64,000 nt of DNA from Alphaproteobacteria bacterium (GTDB lineage Bacteria > Pseudomonadota > Alphaproteobacteria > Thalassobaculales > Thalassobaculaceae). Of the stretch, positions 1 through 7,833 are shown piece by piece. Where the stretch lies: NCBI GenBank assembly GCA_024742275.1, contig JANSYS010000002.1, forward strand, positions 308,611 through 372,610. The letters are read 5' to 3'. Each line of letters starts with the position of its first letter. Position 1 is the first letter of the stretch. Position numbers and translations under genes: made by a program. Under the pieces are notes generated by a model. The model searched no databases. It worked only from the letters and a program-made list of their open reading frames with translations, and was not told the origin of the DNA.

Positions 1-2
1 GC

Positions 3-302
3 CAGGGGCGCCGAGTTGTCGGCTACGGCGCCGCGGCCAAGGCAAACACGCTGATGAACTATTCAGGCATCCGCCCCGATCTGGTCGAGTATGTGGTTGA
101 CCGGAACCCGGCGAAGATCGGGAAGTTTCTTCCGGGCAGCAGGATCCCAATCGTTGCCGAAGACCGGCTGTCCAAGGACAAGCCCGACATCGTCGTGATC
201 TTCCCATGGAATTTGACGGAGGAGGTCGTCGGGCAGCTCCAGTATATCAGGGACTGGTCGGCTCGTTTCTGCGTTGCTATCCCGGAGCTCAAGGTCTTTT
301 AG
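3..302 (+). CDS. Sugar C-methyltransferase, C-terminal part (cut by window edge)
   Basis: The frame is open from the left edge to a TAG at 300-302, so only the last 99 residues are visible. They contain the GYGAAAKANTL motif followed by a VDRNPAKIGKFLPG stretch, typical of the C-terminal domain (PF08484, Methyltransf_14) of SAM-dependent C-methyltransferases acting on nucleotide-linked deoxysugars (TylC3-like family). The methyl-transfer domain and zinc-binding N-terminus lie outside the window. An epimerase begins 55 bases downstream on the same strand, which fits modified-sugar synthesis for a surface glycan. The family call is firm; the substrate is unknown. Confidence 0.8.
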   Translation, partial: QGRRVVGYGAAAKANTLMNYSGIRPDLVEYVVDRNPAKIGKFLPGSRIPIVAEDRLSKDKPDIVVIFPWNLTEEVVGQLQYIRDWSARFCVAIPELKVF

Positions 303-357
303 CAACAGCTTCGGCGCCCGTTTTCGGGGCGGTGCAGCGAACCCTAGGAGGGGTGGC

Positions 358-1197
358 GTGTTCGAAAGGCCGATTGTGGTAACCGGGGCCACGGGTTTCG
401 TCGGGGTGAGCCTGGTGGCCGAACTCGTGAAGAGAGAAGCCGCTGTGACCGTCGTGACGCGGGATCCGGCGCGACTCGATACGATGCCCTGGAAAGCCGA
501 TGTGTCCGTCTGGGTTGGCGATCTGTTCGCCGAAGCGGGAGGGCTGCCCGATGTCGCAGGGGCGGAGGTCGTCCATCTGGTTTGGGACGATCTCACAGAT
601 TTCCGCTCGCCTCTGCATGTCGAGCGGCACTTTCAGTCCAACTTCATGCTGCTCAATCGCTTGCTCGATGCGGGCGCCGCGGCCCTGACGGCTGCCGGCA
701 CGTGTCAGGAATACGGACTGCAGGAAGGTCGACTCTTTGCAGATGGGCTGACCGACCCGCGAACACCGTACGCAATCGGGAAGGATATGCTGCGGCGCTC
801 AGCCGCACTTGCCTGCGAGAACCGAGGAATTCCGTTTCGCTGGTTTCGGTTCTTCTATATCTATGGCCGCCGTCAGAAGCCGAATTCGCTATATCCATTG
901 CTGATTTCCGCGCTGGAACGCGGCGATGTCGAGTTTCCCATGAGCGAGGGACGGCAACTGCGAGACTTTATCAGCATTGAAGATGCCGCGCGGCAGTGTT
1001 GCGACATCATCGGAAACGGTGCGACGGGCTGTTTCAACATCAGTAGCGGACGCCCACAGAGCGTTCGGGAGTTTGTGGCAGAGATCTGTCAGCGCGAGGG
1101 TAAATCAATTCGGCCGAAATACGGCGTCTACGGGATGCCCGACTACGAGCCCTTCGCGTTTTGGGGTCAACCTTGGGAGACTGATCAGAATGGATGA
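358..1197 (+). CDS. NAD-dependent epimerase/dehydratase (extended SDR)
   Basis: Encodes 279 residues. Start chosen at GTG 358, six bases after AGGAGG (346-351); an upstream in-frame start would add an arginine-rich, non-homologous leader. The Rossmann motif GATGFVG is at residues 10-16 and the catalytic pair YxxxK is Tyr138/Lys142. Extended SDRs of this type epimerise, dehydrate or reduce nucleotide-activated hexoses in the cytoplasm. The stop overlaps the next start (ATG 1190), so the two are translationally linked. Its place between a sugar C-methyltransferase and a CmcI-like enzyme points to deoxysugar tailoring. The exact substrate cannot be read from sequence. Confidence 0.85.
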   Translation: MFERPIVVTGATGFVGVSLVAELVKREAAVTVVTRDPARLDTMPWKADVSVWVGDLFAEAGGLPDVAGAEVVHLVWDDLTDFRSPLHVERHFQSNFMLLNRLLDAGAAALTAAGTCQEYGLQEGRLFADGLTDPRTPYAIGKDMLRRSAALACENRGIPFRWFRFFYIYGRRQKPNSLYPLLISALERGDVEFPMSEGRQLRDFISIEDAARQCCDIIGNGATGCFNISSGRPQSVREFVAEICQREGKSIRPKYGVYGMPDYEPFAFWGQPWETDQNG

Positions 1198-1975
1198 CCA
1201 CGCCGAGTTCCTGCGAGAGCGGCAGACGAACAGTGCAGCGATGGCCAAGGATGGAAAGGTCGCCGAGCTGACTCGCGATTGGATTCACGCGACGGCCGAG
1301 CACAAGTACAGTTACAATTTCGACTGGTGCGGCCTGCCGATCATTCAGTATCCCCAGGATATGGTCGCCATGCAGGAGATCATTTGGGACGTTAAACCGC
1401 AGGTGATCGTTGAGACCGGCATCGCGCGTGGCGGCTCGCTGGTCTTCTACTCGAGCTTGTTGGGGATGCTCGAGGATGCGGGGCTCGCGACCGACACGCG
1501 GGTGGTTGGGGTCGACATTGACATCCGACCACACAACCGGACCCGCATTGAATCGCATCCGCTCGCCAAGAGGATCGAACTTCTGCAGGGCGGCAGCGTG
1601 GATGATTCGACCGTGGCCGCCGTCTGGGATCTTATCGGGGACCGCTCTCCCGCCCTGGTTTGTCTCGATAGCAACCACACGCATGATCACGTTCTGGCGG
1701 AGCTTGAGCGCTACGCTCCGATGGTCGACGTCGGAAGCTATCTTGTCGTATTCGACACGGTCATCGAGTTCATGCCGGAGGACGCCTATCCAAACCGCCC
1801 CTGGGGCGTAGGAGACAATGCATACACAGCGGTGCAAGCGTTCCTGCAGGCGGTGGGTGAGGGCAAAATCACCGACCGTCAGGGCCGAGAGATGGCCTTT
1901 GAGACCAATTTCGATATCGACAATCGGTTGCTGATATCGGTGGCGCCCTCGGGCTACCTGAAGCGGGTTGCGTAG
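1190..1975 (+). CDS. Cephalosporin hydroxylase/CmcI-family protein (probable methyltransferase)
   Basis: Encodes 261 residues from ATG 1190, overlapping the end of the epimerase gene by eight bases. The sequence matches the CmcI/RmnT family (PF04989). It has a SAM-type glycine-rich loop ETGIARGGS starting at Glu75, then an acidic VDIDIR strand end and a conserved LVCLDSNHTHDHV segment that in CmcI binds metal. Despite the name, family members found in polysaccharide loci are thought to be O-methyltransferases, for example on rhamnose. The neighbourhood supports a glycan-methylating role. Fold and family are confident; the reaction is inferred. Confidence 0.8.
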   Translation: MDDHAEFLRERQTNSAAMAKDGKVAELTRDWIHATAEHKYSYNFDWCGLPIIQYPQDMVAMQEIIWDVKPQVIVETGIARGGSLVFYSSLLGMLEDAGLATDTRVVGVDIDIRPHNRTRIESHPLAKRIELLQGGSVDDSTVAAVWDLIGDRSPALVCLDSNHTHDHVLAELERYAPMVDVGSYLVVFDTVIEFMPEDAYPNRPWGVGDNAYTAVQAFLQAVGEGKITDRQGREMAFETNFDIDNRLLISVAPSGYLKRVA

Positions 1976-1986
1976 GGAGGGAACGA

Positions 1987-2220
1987 ATGTGCGTCGCCAG
2001 CGCCGCCCCTTGCCTTGGCGCCCTGAGCGAGCGTCCATCGCTGGAAAACCGTGCTCGACGGCGGGTAGGCGAAAATGCTAATCCTACGCTCATATATGTT
2101 GATAATTCGGGCCGCTGGATATCTCGCTCTTCGATAGCTGCGGACGCGGCATCGTACTCGGCGCTACCACAGGCCACGATGGGTGTGACCACCCCGATTG
2201 CCCAAGACTGGAAAGCTTGA
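1987..2220 (+). CDS. Possible small ORF, function unknown
   Basis: A 77-residue frame that fills the gap between the CmcI-like gene and the ABC transporter. Its ATG follows GGGAGG with good spacing, and its stop touches the start region of the transporter gene. The peptide has no recognisable domain, signal sequence or membrane segment, and its composition (Ala, Ser, Arg rich) could be chance translation of leader DNA. The gap also contains a locally AT-rich stretch around 2075-2110 that may hold the promoter of the secretion operon. Only the ribosome-binding site and the fit to the gap argue for it. Confidence 0.25.
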   Translation: MCVASAAPCLGALSERPSLENRARRRVGENANPTLIYVDNSGRWISRSSIAADAASYSALPQATMGVTTPIAQDWKA

Positions 2221-2222
2221 GG

Positions 2223-3908
2223 ATGCACCCAAAGATTCGGTCGATTTTCCTTCAGACGCTCTTTCCAGTGGGATTGTTCAGCTTCTTTACGAACCTGCTG
2301 ATCCTGGTTCTGCCGATTTACATGCTGCAGATATTTGATCGCGTTCTCAGCACCAGAAGCACGTCCACGCTTATCACCGTTACGGTGATCGCCTTGGTCC
2401 TCGTCGCAATTAACGCCGCTCTCGAATTTGCCCGAGACCGTTTCCTGATGGCAACGGGCCAGCATGCAGACCGGGTGTTGGCATCGGAACTGTTCGACGG
2501 AGTGGCGGAGGATTTCCGGCGCAAACGTGATCCCAACTCCGTGCAGGCGTTCACCGACCTGGACATGATCCGACAGTTCCTGGGGGGGCGTGTCGTTCCG
2601 TCGATGTTCGACGCCCCGTGGTCGTTCCTGTTCTTGGCGGTGTTGTTTCTGATAGACGAGCGGCTCGGGTTTTTGGCCCTGGGCGTTATCCTGCTGATGT
2701 TCGCGGTCGGCATATATTCCGAGGTTGTCACGAAGAGCCCGACCATCAACGAGAATAAGGAGCTCAAGAAAGCTCGGATCCTGATGGAGCGGAGTGTTCG
2801 CAACTTCGACGCCTTGGTGTCGATGGGAATCGTGAACAACCTGAAGAGCCGTTGGATGGAGCGTCATCATGAGGCTCTGCACGTCGGCGAGGAGAAGAAT
2901 GACGCGAACTCGCGTATTCAGGCCGTCACCCATTTCATCCGGTATGTCGGTCAAATTCTGATCCTGGGGATTGCCGGGTATCTGGCAATCACCGACCAGA
3001 TCAGCCCTGGTATGTTGGTCGCGGCAAACATTCTCTTCATTCGGACCATCGGACCGTTTGAAGGGATTATATCTCTCTGGTCGATGGTGGTGACTTTCCG
3101 CGAGGCCCTCTACCGGGTGAACAAGATGGTGCTCGATGCGGACACTACGGCCCTGTCCGATTTCCCGGCGCCCCTCGGCCGCATTGACCTAGAGAATGTG
3201 TCCGTGGTGCCGCCGGAATCAAAAACGCCGACCGTTGCCAATGTAACGTTGTCTATAAACCCAGGAGAGATTGTCGGTATTCACGGTCCGAGCGGAGCAG
3301 GAAAGTCATCACTTGCTAAGGTGATCGTTGGCGCGTGGCCGCCTTTCAGGGGCACGGTCCGCTATGACGGCTTCGATATTACCACCTGGCCGGCGCATTT
3401 CCGCGGTCGGTACGTAGGTTTTCTGCCGCAGGATGTCGAACTCTTCGACGGAACTGTTGCTGAAAACATCGCGCGTTTCGACAACTCCGCGACCATCGAT
3501 GAAATCATCGCCGCGGCGACGGCTGCGGGAGCGCATGAGATGATCCTGAAACTCCCGGAGGGGTATAATACGCCTCTTGGTGTGTACGGCATGAACCTGT
3601 CTGGCGGGCAACGGCAGCGGGTCGGACTAGCGAGAGCGCTTTTCCGGTCTCCGTCTATTGTCGTGCTAGACGAACCGGATTCGAGCCTGGATGCGTCGGG
3701 TATTGAAGCGCTTCAGCGCGCTCTTACGACGAATGAAGACTATCGACCCACGGTGATCCTGATTTCCCACAGTACGCAGGTTCTGAAACTTGCCGGCCGG
3801 GTGATTACGATGAAGGCCGGTAGAGTGGAACGGGACGGCAGCATGAAGGCGCTTATCAAGCCTGTTCAGAAGTCTATTGCGGCGAATACCGGGGGAACAG
3901 GATCGTGA
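2223..3908 (+). CDS. Type I secretion system ABC transporter, permease/ATPase (PrtD/HlyB-type)
   Basis: Encodes 561 residues. ATG 2223 is preferred over TTG 2217 because GGAAAG (2210-2215) is better spaced for it. The N-terminal half holds the hydrophobic membrane segments of an ABC exporter (first pair roughly residues 15-75, others near 135-175 and 235-285). The C-terminal half is the ATPase: Walker A GPSGAGKSS from Gly355, signature LSGGQRQR, Walker B IVVLDEP. There is no N-terminal C39 peptidase-like domain, as in PrtD/RsaD exporters of RTX proteins. Its stop overlaps the HlyD-type adaptor start in GTGA. An RTX substrate is encoded just downstream; no TolC-like outer-membrane partner is in the window. 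Confidence 0.93.
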   Translation: MHPKIRSIFLQTLFPVGLFSFFTNLLILVLPIYMLQIFDRVLSTRSTSTLITVTVIALVLVAINAALEFARDRFLMATGQHADRVLASELFDGVAEDFRRKRDPNSVQAFTDLDMIRQFLGGRVVPSMFDAPWSFLFLAVLFLIDERLGFLALGVILLMFAVGIYSEVVTKSPTINENKELKKARILMERSVRNFDALVSMGIVNNLKSRWMERHHEALHVGEEKNDANSRIQAVTHFIRYVGQILILGIAGYLAITDQISPGMLVAANILFIRTIGPFEGIISLWSMVVTFREALYRVNKMVLDADTTALSDFPAPLGRIDLENVSVVPPESKTPTVANVTLSINPGEIVGIHGPSGAGKSSLAKVIVGAWPPFRGTVRYDGFDITTWPAHFRGRYVGFLPQDVELFDGTVAENIARFDNSATIDEIIAAATAAGAHEMILKLPEGYNTPLGVYGMNLSGGQRQRVGLARALFRSPSIVVLDEPDSSLDASGIEALQRALTTNEDYRPTVILISHSTQVLKLAGRVITMKAGRVERDGSMKALIKPVQKSIAANTGGTGS

Positions 3909-5251
3909 CGTTGGTAGCCTACAAAGATGGCGGCAGCGACCTGAGCCTCTATGGCCCGAAGGATCCGCGTCGAGTGCCGCTGATTATCGGTCTCGTTCTG
4001 ATATTCGGAATCTTTGGCTCTCTGGGGGTCTGGGCCTATTTCGCGGAAGTCGACCGGGGTGTGCGCGCCAGCGGTGTCGTGTCGATTACCACGCCGCGTC
4101 AGGTCGTCAATGCCCCAGTGCTGGGAACGGTCGAAGAGATTTTCATTCAAGAGAATGACTTCGTAAATGAAGGCCAGGTTCTCATGACGCTGAAGAGCGA
4201 AGAGGAATCCGAGCGTTTCAACCTCGCGCGACTGCAGCTCTTCGGCAACCACGTTCGTCAGAAGCGCTATCAGGCGGAATATGATCTGGCGACAGAAGTT
4301 GACCTGAGCGGTGTCCCGCATGTCGATCTTGATCCGAAGGTGATCGACGAGATCATCTCAGAGCAGCGTACGCTGTTCGAGGCAGGGCTGGACCGGTACC
4401 AGCGCGACCGCGGTATCGTCGATGCCCAGATGGTCCAGATCGAGAACATCATCACTGGTTTGCGGGCCCAGCGCGTCTCCATCATCAATCAAATTGACCT
4501 GATTGCTGAGGAGATGAACGGCATGGAAGATCTTCTCGCCAAAGGGTACATCTCCAAGACCAGGTTTCTAGCGCTGAAGCGCGCCTCTGAGGGGTTGAAA
4601 GGCCAGTTGGGGCAGATTGAAGGCGATCTGTCACTTAGGGACAACCAGATCCTGGAATATAGAAAGTCTCTGGATCAGTTGGTGGCGCAACGCCGCTCGA
4701 TGGCCTTGGAACGGATCGATCTGTTGAAAGCCGAGGAAGACAACCTCGAGTTCCAGATCATCGCGTTTGAGGAGAGGCTGGCTCAACGCGTTATCGTGAG
4801 CCCGCACGATGGATATGTCCTAAATCTGCGGGTCCAAAATCCGGGATACGTTGTCAGCCCGGGTCAGCCGATCACCACCATCGTTCCCAACGATGACGAT
4901 GTGACCATCGAGGCCAAGGTCTCGACCACCGATATTAGTGGTCTGGAGAACGGCATGCCCGCGGAGGTCCGGGTGATGGCAACCGGCAGCGCGAAGGCCG
5001 CGCGCCGCGCGCCTCTGCTTCATGGCCACGTCGTCGGCCTGAGTGCCGATACGATCATGGATCCGAATACCGGTGCCGAATACTATCTAGCGAAAGTCAC
5101 TGTTCCCGCCGACCAGTGGGCCAAGATGACAGACGAAACGATTCCGGGCATGCGGGCCGATGTTCTGTTCAGAACTGGATCGCGCAATGTGCTGGATTTC
5201 CTGATTTCGCCGATCAACTTCATCTTCCAGGATGGCTTTACCGCTCGTTGA
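3905..5251 (+). CDS. HlyD-family type I secretion membrane-fusion adaptor
   Basis: Encodes 448 residues from GTG 3905, overlapping the transporter stop. One membrane helix lies at residues 24-46 after a short cytoplasmic N-terminus, as in PrtE/HlyD/RsaE. It is followed by a biotinyl-lipoyl half-motif, a long coiled-coil hairpin (about residues 100-290, rich in Glu, Leu, Gln and Arg), the second lipoyl half (SPHDGYVLNL) and a beta-barrel C-terminus. The adaptor links the inner-membrane exporter to an outer-membrane channel and engages the substrate. With the ABC gene it forms a two-gene operon dedicated to RTX export. Confidence 0.92.
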   Translation: MTLVAYKDGGSDLSLYGPKDPRRVPLIIGLVLIFGIFGSLGVWAYFAEVDRGVRASGVVSITTPRQVVNAPVLGTVEEIFIQENDFVNEGQVLMTLKSEEESERFNLARLQLFGNHVRQKRYQAEYDLATEVDLSGVPHVDLDPKVIDEIISEQRTLFEAGLDRYQRDRGIVDAQMVQIENIITGLRAQRVSIINQIDLIAEEMNGMEDLLAKGYISKTRFLALKRASEGLKGQLGQIEGDLSLRDNQILEYRKSLDQLVAQRRSMALERIDLLKAEEDNLEFQIIAFEERLAQRVIVSPHDGYVLNLRVQNPGYVVSPGQPITTIVPNDDDVTIEAKVSTTDISGLENGMPAEVRVMATGSAKAARRAPLLHGHVVGLSADTIMDPNTGAEYYLAKVTVPADQWAKMTDETIPGMRADVLFRTGSRNVLDFLISPINFIFQDGFTAR

Positions 5252-5646
5252 GGCGTATTCGGTCTTCCGCCTGACGACTAATCAGGGGTCGGCACGTTCA
5301 AACGCCAACCGCGTTCAAAGCCGATGCGGTACAGGCCCCGATTCGCGCCAAAAACACGATCTGCAGAAACGTTATTCACATTTAGCGGGATTTCGGTGGC
5401 TTGGGTTTCCAGTGTATTTGTGAAGCGGATTCCCGTGCCCAGCATCGAAGTATGATGCGGGGAATTCATTTTTTTTGTTTTTTTACATGTAGTTACAAGG
5501 TGTTTCTTAAACGACGTAGAAGCCTCGTGCGGGATGCATCGGTAGCGATGGAGAATGTAGGCAATTGCGATAAATTTTTTGGTTGCGGAGCACGGCCAAT
5601 CGGTTGAGCTTCGACACGACTGCAGTTGCGATCAGCGAAGCGTCCT
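5252..5646 (+). other. 395-base non-coding gap before the RTX gene, with T-rich tract
   Basis: No convincing gene is seen. A weak stem (CCAGCATC/GATGCGGG, one mismatch) near 5439-5461 is followed, after a short spacer, by a long T-rich tract at 5467-5485, which could terminate the secretion operon. The DNA from 5460 to 5580 is clearly more AT-rich than its surroundings and probably carries the promoter of the RTX gene, but no well-spaced -35/-10 pair stands out. Confidence 0.4.
5438..5485 (+). terminator. Weak candidate terminator after the type I secretion genes
   Basis: Imperfect hairpin with stem GCATC/GATGC, extended by CC/GG pairs, and loop GAAGTAT. It is followed by a T-rich run, but about eight bases separate stem from T tract, so this is not a textbook intrinsic terminator. 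Confidence 0.3.
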
Positions 5647-6663
5647 ATGGTTCAGATTCTCGGAACGGAAATCAGCGAATCGATTGTGGCTACATCGGAG
5701 GAGGACACGGTTTCCGGCTCCGGTGGAGACGACCTCATTCTCGGTCTAGAGGCCTCGGACGTCCTCTATGGAAATGCCGGTGACGACACCGTTCAAGGCA
5801 ATTCCGGTGACGATACGATCTTTGGTGGCCGCGATAGAGATCGGATCGACGGAAATGCAGGCAACGACGCGATCTACGGTAATCTAGAAAACGATCAGTG
5901 CTATGGCGGGCTCGGAGACGATTCGATCTATGGCGGCCAGGGAGGAGACTACCTCGCTGGCGACGAAGGAAACGATTACATCTTCGGCAACGCCGACAAT
6001 GACACCCTGTTCGGCGGCGACGGCGACGATCTGCTCAAGGGTGATGGCGGCAACGACCTGATCTATGGAAATCAGGGAGCAGACATCATTCTCGGATCTG
6101 CAGGCGCCGATACGTTGTTTGGAGGCCAGGGGAACGACGTCCTGAATGCGAGCGAGACGCATTCGACCGAGACATCGGCTGAACTTCTATATGGAAACCA
6201 GGGCAACGATTCGATAACCGGAGGTCTCGGGGACGATACGATCTATGGAGGCCAAGACGGCGATAGCATCGTCGGTGGTCTGGGCAATGACAGGTTGCTC
6301 GGCAATCAGGGTGACGACACGCTGGTTGGATCGAGCACGACGGTGAATGCGTCGGTGTCAAATGCCGATACGATGATTGGTGGCAATGGCAATGATAGGT
6401 TCGTCGTCGACGGCAACCGGTCTTTCGAAGGAGGCACCGACGTCATACTCGACTTCGAGAACGGTGAGACGATCGATTTGTCCGGTGCCTTTGTCGATGG
6501 CGTTGCCGGCAGCACTGACTTCGTCCAACTGTCTGTTTCAGGCGAGGACGTCGTTGTTCAAATAGACCCGGACGCAGCCGGTACGGATTTCGGATATGTC
6601 GACACCGTCCAACTCATCGGCGTCCAAGATCTAACGCTTGCGGACATTTCGTTTGTGTTTTGA
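5647..6663 (+). CDS. RTX calcium-binding repeat protein, probable type I secretion substrate
   Basis: Encodes 338 residues from ATG 5647; TTG 5626 is possible and neither start has a clear ribosome-binding site. There is no N-terminal signal peptide. From about residue 15 to 230 it is almost entirely glycine/aspartate nonapeptide repeats of the GGxGxDxUx type, many in a YGNxGxD flavour, which bind Ca2+ and fold as a parallel beta-roll outside the cell. The C-terminus is repeat-free and ends with a hydrophobic LTLADISFVF tail, as in uncleaved C-terminal type I signals. Position directly behind the exporter and adaptor makes it their likely substrate. No enzymatic domain is visible, so an adhesin, matrix or S-layer-like role is the best guess. 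Confidence 0.88.
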   Translation: MVQILGTEISESIVATSEEDTVSGSGGDDLILGLEASDVLYGNAGDDTVQGNSGDDTIFGGRDRDRIDGNAGNDAIYGNLENDQCYGGLGDDSIYGGQGGDYLAGDEGNDYIFGNADNDTLFGGDGDDLLKGDGGNDLIYGNQGADIILGSAGADTLFGGQGNDVLNASETHSTETSAELLYGNQGNDSITGGLGDDTIYGGQDGDSIVGGLGNDRLLGNQGDDTLVGSSTTVNASVSNADTMIGGNGNDRFVVDGNRSFEGGTDVILDFENGETIDLSGAFVDGVAGSTDFVQLSVSGEDVVVQIDPDAAGTDFGYVDTVQLIGVQDLTLADISFVF

Positions 6664-6822
6664 CGACGGGGCGTTAGCCGGTTGGCGCTCCGTGTGAGCG
6701 GCGTGCTCGACGACGCCAGATCGGCGTCAACTACAATGGTCGCAGATGATCATCGATCACCCCAGCCGATTGGCTCGACTGTTTCACGACGCCGAGTATA
6801 GCGCCGAGCCGCCAGAGTTCCT

Positions 6823-7782
6823 CTAGATGCGGAGCCTGACCAGGTCGTGCATATCGATGATGCCCTCAGGGTGTCCGTCGTCGTCGAGTACGAACACAGC
6901 GGTGATCCGCTTGGTGTTCATGACTTCAATCAGTTCGAGGCAGTTCATATCCGGTCCGACGGTGAACGGATCCGGGTTCATGATGTTCTGAACCTTCTGA
7001 TCGAATACATCGTCATTCAGATTGCGCCGCAAATCGCCGTCCGATACCAGTCCGGCGAGACGCTGGTCGTTGTCGACCACACCGATGCATCCGTAACGAC
7101 GGCCCATCATGGCAGAGATGGCCTCCTTGATGCTGACGTCTAGCGCTACCAGCGGAAGTTCGTCGCCGGTGTGCATGATGTCTTTGGCCTTGGAAAGCAG
7201 TCGACCGAGCTTCCCGCCAGGATGCAGCATCGCGAAATCATCCGGCGTGAAGCCCCGGATTTCCATGACTGTGACGGCCAGCGCATCCCCGACGGCAAGC
7301 ATCTGAGTCGTTGACGTGGTCGGCGCCAAGAGGTGAGGGCAGGCTTCGTCGAGGGGTGGTACGACAATGGCAATCGTCGAGTTCTCAGCCAGCGCACTGC
7401 CGTCGCGGCGGGTAAGTCCGATGATTGGAATCGAGTTGACCTGAGCGTATCGGATCACGTCGAACAGCTCGAGGGTCTCCCCCGAATTTGACAGCATGAT
7501 GAGCAGGTCGTCGGCCCCGATGCTCCCGAGATCCCCATGACTCGCTTCTGAGGGATGAACGAAGACGGCCGGGGTTCCAGTAGATGCGAACGTCGCTGCG
7601 ATCTTCTGACCGATGATCCCGCTTTTTCCCATGCCGGTAACGACGACCTTGCCTTTGATCGACAAGATTAGATCAATGCAGGCGGCGATCGTTTCGGGCG
7701 CCAGGCTGAGAATACTCTCAAGGCCTTGTTGCTCGAGCCGGATGGTTTCGAAAAACCGCTGAGTGGATCGGGGCGTGTTCAT
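6823..7782 (-). CDS. kdsD: Arabinose-5-phosphate isomerase (KpsF/GutQ/KdsD family)
   Basis: Encodes 319 residues. The N-terminal SIS domain (about 35-170) has the GMGKSG phosphosugar-binding loop, HPSEASHGDLG and SNSGET motifs typical of D-arabinose-5-phosphate isomerases. Two CBS domains fill residues 200-319. It interconverts ribulose-5-phosphate and arabinose-5-phosphate, the first step toward CMP-Kdo for lipopolysaccharide or Kdo-containing capsule. It is the last gene of a reverse-strand glycan block and converges on the RTX gene. KpsF-type (capsule) versus KdsD-type (housekeeping) cannot be separated from sequence alone; the gene context favours a surface-glycan copy. Confidence 0.9.
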   Translation of the reverse strand: MNTPRSTQRFFETIRLEQQGLESILSLAPETIAACIDLILSIKGKVVVTGMGKSGIIGQKIAATFASTGTPAVFVHPSEASHGDLGSIGADDLLIMLSNSGETLELFDVIRYAQVNSIPIIGLTRRDGSALAENSTIAIVVPPLDEACPHLLAPTTSTTQMLAVGDALAVTVMEIRGFTPDDFAMLHPGGKLGRLLSKAKDIMHTGDELPLVALDVSIKEAISAMMGRRYGCIGVVDNDQRLAGLVSDGDLRRNLNDDVFDQKVQNIMNPDPFTVGPDMNCLELIEVMNTKRITAVFVLDDDGHPEGIIDMHDLVRLRI

Positions 7783-7833
7783 GGCTTCCTTAGCCGCTGT
7801 CGGCCGTCATTGCGGCCTGTGCGAGCGGTCTCT

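Noticed and set aside
1040..2954. Long reverse-strand frames opposite the CmcI-like and ABC transporter genes
   Set aside because: No domain, no ribosome-binding site, and the forward genes carry all family motifs.
5700..6350. Regular short repeats that could suggest a CRISPR array or satellite
   Set aside because: The periodicity is 27 bases and encodes RTX nonapeptides in a single open frame; there are no unique spacers between exact repeats.
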